From the NCBI GenBank assembly GCA_019925095.2, contig CM034410.1:14986436-15050435 (forward strand): a stretch of DNA of 64,000 nucleotides, in the 5' to 3' direction. The DNA comes from Dendrolimus kikuchii. Lineage: Eukaryota; Arthropoda; Insecta; Lepidoptera; Lasiocampidae. The notes beneath the pieces were generated by a model. The model saw only the letters and a program-made list of their open reading frames with translations. It ran no database searches and was not told where the DNA came from. Positions within the stretch are counted from its first letter, which is position 1; every line of letters starts with the position of its first letter. This document shows, piece by piece, positions 1-9,900 of the stretch. A program made the position numbers and the translations under genes.

Positions 1-730
1 TGAAACTCGATACAGAGCTAGCTTATATCCCGGGGCGTAACTTAGGATACCTTTTATCCCGATAAATAACGTCGTTTCGATGGGACAGTTGAAAATATCT
101 AAAAAGGTGGAGCTGCGATCTCATACTTTTTGAAAATTACAGAACGTATATGAACGAAACTCGACAGAGATACATACATACATATATAACTTCACGCCAG
201 TTCCCTTGCGGGGTAGGCACGAACAACAGAGCGCCATTTAGACCCATTCTTACACACCTCACTTGCTTCTTTGACATTCATAACTCTTGTCATGCACACT
301 CGTCTGTTCTTAAGGCTCATGACATCACCCTCTGCTAGTTACACGATCAATTTGATCATGGAAGGTGTGTCGTGGCCTTCCACGACTTCTGTATCCATCC
401 ACTTTTGCATTGTATGCAATATGTGTTGCATAGCAACTCGACAGAGAAATGGCTTATATCCCGAATCAACACTTAGGATACTTTTTATCCCGATAAATCA
501 CGTCGTTTCTGTGAAATAGACGGATTAGCAAAACAGATGGCGCTACAATCGCGGTTTTTCAATTCACTAACAAATACCTACATTGTCACAAACAACATGT
601 CATTCATTGTATTACTTGAAATCAGGTTGGCTTCGACTCGCCTCTATGTTTCGCTGCGCAGTTGAGTTAGACTATATGGACTTTTTTTTTTTTTTTTGTT
701 ACTGTAGTGAACTTAGTAACAAGACAAAGC
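1..730 (+). repeat. Helitron-like nonautonomous repeat, interrupted by an RTE fragment
   Basis: The sequence matches the repeat at about 53470-54115 over several blocks: the line with CTAGCTTATATCCCGGGG, the TTTTATCCCGATAAA block, and the CAGGTTGGCT block near 620-640. The 53.5-kb copy ends with a hairpin and CTAGT, which suggests Helitron-like origin. Here an RTE fragment (171-435) splits it. The left boundary lies outside the window. Confidence 0.5.
171..435 (-). mobile_element. RTE-type LINE 3' fragment, copy 1 (family A)
   Basis: A 265-bp 5'-truncated piece with a (TACA)n tail, reading on the minus strand into the C-terminal end of the family-A ORF ([12 protein letters not shown] end, with changes). 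It is bounded by the 12-bp target duplication ACTCGACAGAGA at 159-170 and 436-447. Confidence 0.85.
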
Positions 731-799
731 ACCAATAATGAAATTTGTATCTACGTTTCGGAACAACTTTAATTCCAAATAATATTCCACCTAAATATT

Positions 800-915
800 A
801 AAAAAAAAAATCGAGCTTCATTGATTAACGGTTTAATTGAGCTTACAGTGAGAACAAACTCTCTCCTACTTAGGCCTTAACCGGTTCATCGTTTTTACCG
901 GTTTCCAAGCCTCGG
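800..915. repeat. Fragment of a MITE with CCGGTT-rich terminus
   Basis: The segment TTTTTACCGGTTTCCAAGCC resembles the end of the element at 14193-14577 (AAACCGGTTCCAAGCC). The other end is not clear. Confidence 0.35.
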
Positions 916-979
916 ATTCTTATTCTGTGTAATATTTATACAAATATGTCATCGCTCGCATTTTGTTTCATAATAATAC

Positions 980-3900
980 CTAAGTCCTGTAGCATGAAGG
1001 CGTGATGCCTCGGCGCCAGTACAGTGAGATGGGCCCCCCACCCGCTTAACAGTTGCACTAGGGCGCAACCTTCGCCGCTCGAAGCGCCACATATTGCCAC
1101 CCTGAAAAATATTCGTTGAGTTGGTTTGCTTTTATGAAATCAAATATTATATAGGAACTGCATACGTGTAATCACCGCAGCGGTTAAGGCGTAACGTTGC
1201 ACTTGCACCATTAAAAAAAAACATAGACATAGACATGACAGTACTAATGTCAAACTATGTCACTGTCAAGAGAGTTTAAAAAAAAAGCTGTGACGGCGGT
1301 TGAGTTTGGCTCTCGCTCGAAATTCAAAAATATTAGCTGTTATAATTCTTTTTTAAATATTATTCCATACGATTCAAAACATCCTTAAACGTTATTAGAA
1401 TAACTACGTGTTCCCGCTGGGGTGAGTTCATATCCTTAGATGTAAAATGTTCTACTACTTAAAACTAAATATAATTACATACATACATACATAACTTCAC
1501 GCCAGTTCCCTTGCGGGGTAGGCACGAACAACAGAGTGCCATTTAGGCTTATTCTTACACACCTCACTTGCCTCTTTGACATTCATAACTCTTCTCATGC
1601 AAGCTCGTCTGTTCTTAAGGCTCCTGACATCGCCTTCAGCTAGTACACGATCAATTTGATCATGGAAGGTGTGTCGTGGCCTTCCACGACTTCTGCATCC
1701 ATCCACTTTTGCATTGTATATCTGTTTAGTCATTCTTTCATCATGCATTCTTTCTACATGCCCGAACCACCGGAGCATTCCTTTCCTTACCTTCACCCCG
1801 ACACTCTCTTTCAGACCAACTCTCTTTCTTACTTCGGTATTACGAACGCGGTCCGCGAGCGTCACTCCGCAGATTTTGCGCAGTGCTCGCATCTCGACCG
1901 CGTTTACTCTACTTTCATGCTCTTTCTTCCATACCCAACTCTCGCTTCCATACGCGAGCGTAGGTACCAGCACCGCGTTGTGTAAGGCGAGCTGGGCCTT
2001 CTGGCTGAGGTTCTTAGCGCCTAGAAGTTTACCTAACGCTCCATTTAAACTATTCCCCAAATTCACTCTTCTTTCTATATCAGCGGTGTACCTTCCATCC
2101 CTGCTAAAAGCACATCCAAGATATACAAACTCATTCACTTGCTCCAGCATAACATCATCGACCATTATCCTTGCATTCGTTCTGGTTTCTTCTCTTTCAA
2201 ACACCATAACCTTTGTTTTCTTCGCATTCAAATGTAAGCCTCTCGCCTGACAGTCATCAGGTAAATATAATTAATTGAGCTAATTTAGTTTTCTAACGGA
2301 GGACACTGTGTCAAACCTAATGCCCATTTGATAATGCCGACAGGTTATGAACATCCACGAATTACGGTTTGAACTGCTTGACCATCCACCTTACTCGCCA
2401 GATCCAGCCCCAAGCGATTTCTTTTAGTTCCCTCATATAAAAATTGCACTCGGAGGACAGAGATTTTCGTCAAATGAAGAGGCAATCGCCTCCGTGAACA
2501 ATTATTTTGCAGAGAAAAACGCCGAGTACTATTTGGACGGGCTGTCGGAAACTTTTCAGACGACCTAGTGTTTAATTTAAAATCAAATTCATTACTTTAT
2601 ATGAAAATCAACATATTACAATAGATACTAAAATTATTTTCTTTATTAAAGTTAAGCATAATGGCTAGCGCACGCGTCCCGAACTCAAAGGGCGCGGGTT
2701 CGATCCTGACCGGAACGCATGCACCACTTAGGCAGTTTTCGGACCTAATGTGCATATTGTTACAATTACCATGTGCTAAGAACGGTGAAGGAAAGCATCG
2801 TGATGCAACCTGCACATCGAGATAACCGATGTGTCAAACCTGCCAAGCCGCCTTGGACAAGCGTGGCGGGTATACTGTCTATTCCCCTATAAGGGGAGGC
2901 CCTAGCCCAACAGTGGGACATTTATGGGCTGTTACTATTTATTTTATAATGATATTAAATACACACATCTCATTAGTAATTAATATGAACGGGGCAGCTT
3001 CAAAGTCGCTCCGATCGAGGGTAAAAATCACCGAAAACTAGCCTTAGTTATTATGGCCCTGTCAAAAGACGAACTAAAGACTGCCAGCGCGTTCCATTAG
3101 TAGCTCACAACGCCCAAAATGTTCCGTTAGCCGTTCCACTAGGAAACCTCGGTCGTTGTGGTCGTGGCGAAAACGTCACTAATGACGTCATCATTTTCGA
3201 TCACACAACGCTCACAGCGACACATGTCAAGAGGTGGGTCGAATAACCGTTCCACTTGGGTTTACGATTGTAACGCCGGCAAGCAAGTGGAACGGGAAAA
3301 ATTGCGGTCGTGAAAGGTGCGTGAGCGAAAATTAGGACGTCATTAGTGACGTTTTCGCCGCGACCATAACGACCGCGGTCGTTATATGGAATGGATGTAG
3401 AAGCATTTTGAGCGCTGTGAGCGACTAGTGGAACAAAAAAAAATTAAATATTACAATAATAAATGGACAGATGCGCTAATAGGGGTAAATGTAACTAGTT
3501 ATTTCTCTGTAAGTGAATTGTAAATTCTTTTGAGAAATAAATGTCTTAAACCTAAACCTAATATTAGTGGTAACCTTCTATAAGAGCCAAATTTAGTTTT
3601 TTCTTTCCACAAGCTGCCAGCTGCCATCAAAATTGCCGAGCCAAAACCAAGAGAATTATATCGTCTCTTTTATTCTAATACAAATTCCTTGTAGTTAGAG
3701 GGAGAAAGCATCAGTTGCACGTTCATTTCAATTATCTGTATTTGACCACAAATTTGTGATGCTTCCCAATTAGCCGTGTGTGACAGTTCGGGCAACAAAT
3801 CTGTGGTGGTTCTGTATTAAAGGTTAACTTAGTCTATGTTATATTTTCTTAAGTTTTCGCGACTTGTATACATAATAAAACTACGTTTTAACGGTTTTAA

Positions 3901-6900
3901 GCGCGGAAACACAACGGAACACAAACCAGCTTGACTGATAATTACTTTTATTTTTCCTTCCACCCATTTTAATATTATATAAAATTATTAGAGCTAGGCA
4001 TGTTTGCTGAAGAGTTTCTTGCGCCGCTTCTTCTCTTCAAGCCATAACATGTTGCGAAGCGGTAGTAAATTAGATTAGGCTCCCATACAGTAAATAATAA
4101 CCATAAACAAAATTAAAACGAACAAGTTGGCGGTAGGCTAAATAAAACTTTAACAATACTCGTTGACACTTGACATCTTTGTCTTCCGTGATCACGGCCA
4201 CTGAAAAGTGGCCGAAACGTCGGAAAAACCAAAATCAAATAAAATTACCGCGCTTAAAACCGTTAAAACGTAGTTTTATTAGTCTATGTTCCTGATCGAA
4301 GTTTAAAGTCACTCACCGCCTCCCTTTTGTGTTGTCCTGTGAGTATGCCAGCGAGTGGAGTGCTCGCAGGGCGATCCCTCCCGCCCACGGCAGCGCCGCT
4401 GCCGCGTCGGCTGCGACGCTTCGCGGCCGCTTGCTCACGCGCGTGCTTAATAAAACGCAATACAGTGGAGCCTTGTTAATCCGATGATTGCGGTAATCCG
4501 GACGGGCGGCGGCTTTAAACGCTGCTTTTAAATGAGCGGTAAATAACGAATTTCAAAGCCACGAAGTTATGTTTCTACGTCGACTTAGAGACCGAGCTTT
4601 TGAAATGAAGTGCGAAAATTATTACATACTTTTTCAAAAAGGATTGTTTTTCCACTTCATATCAAGTGTGTGGATTATATATTTGTAGTTCCCAACGTGT
4701 ACAAATATTACTGACTTGTTTGTTTCACTTGTTTTTACTTATTTTTCTGAAACTTAGGTAGAACATGTGTTTTGTTACGATTACAATATTGCAGACCAAA
4801 ATCTGGACACCTTAAAAATCCGCCGGCCTTGTTTTTGCCTGTCCGGATTACGTCCTAGTCTTCGTCAACATACAGACTATACCTGCGTATGGTGAGCAGC
4901 TCGGTGGCGGCGCCTCCGTTCCACTCGCTTACGCAGCCCCAAACCTCATCACCCATCTCCAAATCGGTGACCCCATGACCCACGTCCAGCACCACACCTA
5001 TTGAATACCGAAGGGAACTCTTCAATTCTTCTCTTATTTAATAGGGTTATTTTTTAAATCTTTTTTACCGGATTTTTTTTATTGCAATCCATTTGATGGA
5101 AAGTGGTTACCGTCCCCAACAGACTTTTGTAACACCAAGGGCGAAGGCAACACGTAGCCGGCCTTTAGAATGGGCTAGAGGGGATGGTACAGGAGGCATG
5201 GGATAGCAGGGATGGGATAATAGAATAGAATAGGGGGATGAGAAGTGAGCCATCAGAACCCTCACTCATCGCATGAAACACGATAAGCTCAAAGTAGCCC
5301 TTTTAGTAGCACGCGACAGTGTACGAGGCGTGTAAGCGGAACACAGCTAAAAATGCATAGCAAGCAACACTCTGAAATTTTCACTTGCCTAGTATGGGAG
5401 CTGCATACGTCTAGTCATCGCAGCGGACAACGAACTACTGAATAGCGCAGCGCGGGAGCGCACATATTAATAGTAGCTCTATCTCGCTCGCACATCATCC
5501 GTCCCGCTCACATACTGTGCTATATATTGTACTAGCAGTACGACTTGTTAATATAAGTATTTGTACTTAAGGTTACCGTTACCAAAATAAATTAGTTCAC
5601 ATCAACACTCGACAGTAAATAGTACTACAATAAAGACTAGTTAACTAATCTTTAACCAATTTTCAAATGAAACCTGCCAATTGGAAATATAAGACCAATG
5701 GATAAGAGCTACAATCAAGACGATAATTCCAACTAGGTAGGTAGGTGCTGTAAACTCACCGGCGAACCCCCGTCCGACGGTGACCTGCCCCCTGCCCAGC
5801 AACGTGCGCAACGCGTGCCCACGCCCACGCAACGCGCACCTGTCCACGCTGCACACGCTGAACGCTTGCACACGGACGAGCACCTCGCCAGCGCCCGCAC
5901 CTACCGTACCGTAAGGAAGGCGAGGATTAATTACTAAATAAGTTATGGCGATTATTTGAGACTACCTGACCCTTGCCCGCTCCGATTGGCGTCATTAGTC
6001 AATAGAAAAATATTATTAACCTCAATCAAATACAGCCTATATCATTTAGGAATAGTGTAGCTTTCTACTGGTGAAAGAATTTTCAAAATTAGTTCAGTAT
6101 GTCAAGTGATTAATTCCTACAAAAAACTCACAAACTTTACCTCTTTATAATATTAATATAGATTAGTAGTCTGGCTAACGACTTCCAATTAAAAAGCAAA
6201 AAATGAATATTTTCAACAATGTCTTGAAGTTGGTGCATTTTGCCATTTTGTTGTTGCTTTCTATGTACTTGGCACCGACTTCACGATGTAGAAAATATAT
6301 ACTTTATGTTTTTTAGATTAAAGTCGGTTTTAGTTGTTAAGAAAAAGATGTTCTACATTTTAGTTGCTTAGGCCTTAGAAATAATATTTTATAAGCCCCT
6401 GTAGAAATTGTACGACTGGCCCGCGTATAAAGTAAACTTTTACTTCTCGAAAAGTGTAGGCGCTCGGCTCTCTTCAACAAGGGTCGCTCTGTACTTCCCT
6501 GGGATCCACTCATTAGTTCCTAACTTGATGATAATTGGATATATATATATATATATATATACACATACATACATACATAACTTCACGCCAGTTCCCTTGC
6601 GGGGTAGGCACGAACAACAGAGCGCCATTTAGGCCCATTCTTAGACAGCTCACTTGCTTCTTTGACCTTTATAACTCTTGTCATGCACGCTCCTCTGTTC
6701 TTAAGGCTCCTGACATCACCCTCCGCTAGTACACGATCAATTTGATCATGGAAGGTGTGTCGTGGCCTTCCACGACTTCTGCATCCATCCACTTTTGCAT
6801 TGTATATCTGTTTAGTCATTCTTTCATCGTGCATTCCACATGCCCGAACCACCGGAACATTCCTTTCCTTACCTTCACCCCGACACTTTCTTGCAGACCA

Positions 6901-9900
6901 GATATATATACTTTCGAATAAAGAAAAAAATTTAAATCGGTCCACAATTGATGGAGTAAACACTTAACAAACAAAGAAACCATCTACGACAAGGTGTCGC
7001 GATATGGCACTACACCAATATTCAAATGGCAACACTAAAAAGTTGCGCAATTTATGTTTTTTAGACCGGTTACACTAAAAACGGTTACGCAAATTATGTT
7101 TCTTAGATTGGTAACACCAATAGTCTTCTTGAAAACGCATCCGTTGTAAGTTTTCTCTAACTACCTAAAATCCACATATAGCAATTTAATCGCCGAACCA
7201 AGCTTCCGAATTAATGAAGCAATCAGAAACATAATCAAATTGGAAATCTCCTCTTTTTGAAGTCGGTTAAAAAGCATGGAAAATTAAAAAAATATATCAG
7301 TATGGCAGTTTCAAAATGCCATACATATTTATACAAAACGTAAATAATCTTGTTTTTCTTAGGGGTATGCCTTCGCTTTTATTAAAGGCTAATAATTAAA
7401 TACAACGGTACAGACCAGGCGAAACGGCGTCCTCGACAAGCATGACGGTATGGTCTGGGTGCGAGTGAAGAGCGCGCGCGTGCGGTCCGTGCGGAACCCG
7501 CCCCGCCGCGCGGAGTCCTAAAGCCAGCCCCGCCCCACCACCGACCGCGACCCCGCAGGCAAATATCAACATACTGCGACGCCATACTGGAAATTAAGAG
7601 ATCAACATACCAATACAAGAGCGGACCGTCAAATCAACTGAGATACTTATGGGAGCTGCATACGTCTTGTCATCGCAGCGGACAACGCACTACTGGCTAG
7701 CTCATGCGGGAAAGCACATATTAATAGTTGCTCTATCTCACTCGCACATCTTCCGTCCCGCTCACACACTGTACTATATATTGTACTAGCTGTACGACTT
7801 GTTAATATTTGTACTTAAGGTTACCGTTTCCAAAATAAATCAGTTCTCATCAACATTCGACAGTGAACACTACTCTCTGGCATCTGAAGTATCATTTAAC
7901 CTCTACCTACCGCCTGCTACATACTTTTTATAAAGTAACAAAACGTCGCTGCCCTATAGATTTCGTTCGAACATACCTGCTTATGACTTTATCGCTACGT
8001 TCCATTTGACTCACAAAGACCACGTTCACGATAGCAATTTTTCCCGTTCCACTTGCTCGCCGGCGTTACAATCGTAAACCCAAGTGGAACGGTTATTCCA
8101 CCCACATCTTGACATGGGTCGTTGTGAGCGTTGTGTGATCGTAAACGTTAACGTCATTAGTGACGTTTTCGCCACGTACACAACGACCGCAGTCGCCTTG
8201 CGGAATGGCTAACGGAGCATTTTGGGCGTTGGGAGCAACTAATAGAACGCCCTGTTAAAACTATCGTCATCATACCTTTTACGAGTAATCATAATTAATC
8301 GTTTTAAAATTAATTTTTAATTAAAAAAATATTATTATAATATTATAACAGAATTTGTAGCAAATGATACGGATGCACTAAATTGATTGACATTTATTGA
8401 TATAGAAACTTGATTTTTACATAAAATCAAGTTGGTAATGCTTTAGGGTATCACGAATAGATAGATCAATGATGAACCTATCAAAAGTAAAATAAACCGT
8501 TGGACAGGGGATAGCCCTTCAATCGGGACAGTTTTTTATTTATAACCAGGGGTTAGTTAACTGTTTTTATTTTATTCACTTAGCGGTCCCGCCCGAAGCG
8601 ACAGCGAATATAAACGAAGTAAGAACTTACCCCGGTCGTGAAATAAAGCAACCAACTCTTCATATAGGAGCACCGGTGAGAGGGGCGGTGCACCGTCCTT
8701 GACGCGCTGTATCGCCTCGCGTGTCCACGCCGCGACGCGTGCACGTCCCTCCGCTATCAGCTCGTTGTGCCATAGCTCGTTGAAAGCGTCGCGGATCTAC
8801 AATAGTCGGCGAGGAATTTGACAATTAGACTGCAGAAGAACATGCGAAGTGAAGGAACAAAAGAATAAAAATTGTTACCAAATAAAATATGTTAAACACT
8901 TCTTTAAATATTAATTTGTTGTGGACTGTAATTATTTTAATTACAAAAGAAAACTGCACGTGTGTGACATAATGACGATTTTAATAGTAACGGAGGGAAA
9001 AAACAGATAAAAAAACAAAAGAATATCTATGTTCTAAATTCAAACATTTAGTATATTTGGTGGCCAGTACTATGGGCACACCAAATAAATAAAAACTGTT
9101 TGCTGGAGATTCCAACATGCTAGGGCCTTGGCAAATATAAAATCATCGCTGGTAACACTAATTAAATATTATCGTAAACTAATATTATCTTTATTTTGCA
9201 AAGCTATAAATAGAACATAGAAAAATATAGGCACCTATTATGTCAAAATATATATATGGAAAAATTTATTACTATATACATGATAAAATCGGCCAATATT
9301 TCTATATTGGCTGATCTTATTTTTAGTACTTGTAGATGCATCTCTGAAGGTTGTATCAGTTTTCTAAGGAACAAACCCTTCGGTGATGCATCTATGAACT
9401 TGTTCAAGTTTTAGAGTAATAGTCTTAAGAGTAATGTTATAATAACTATACTCCTGGCGACTGGCGAGAAGCTAAGTGTCACGCTATTTAAAGGGTAAAC
9501 CATCAATGATGAACGACTAAGCTTATTGCAACCTACACAAAAATTATATAAGTGTTTGGCAGTCTGTGATGTGGTACAGCCGTTGTAGAATCATTGTCTT
9601 GATTACAGCTGTTAGGGCCAGTTCCATGGATGTCATACTACACTCTCACAGAACATCAACATAAAACGGTTAACCTTGAGTTAATAATGTTCCGCATGGT
9701 GTGTGAGTTACAATGGCCCACTTCCTTCTCTCCCATCCCATCTTCCTTATCCCTAAAGGCTGGTAATGTGTTGGCATCATCAACAGTCACCACATTCCAT
9801 TAGGTGGGCAATCTGCCTATTTGTCAGCTTCTCAATTAAAACAGAATTTTGTGTTACTGGATGATGCTATGCAAACGCTGGTAATTATAATTTACTGCAT

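Noticed and set aside
1656..2250. Two long plus-strand open frames (109 and 193 codons)
   Set aside because: They are antisense to the RTE family-A reverse transcriptase tail, and the same frames recur at every family-A copy.
5641..5883. 80-codon minus-strand frame as its own gene
   Set aside because: It is exon 5 of the RTN4IP1-like gene read through the donor into the intron.
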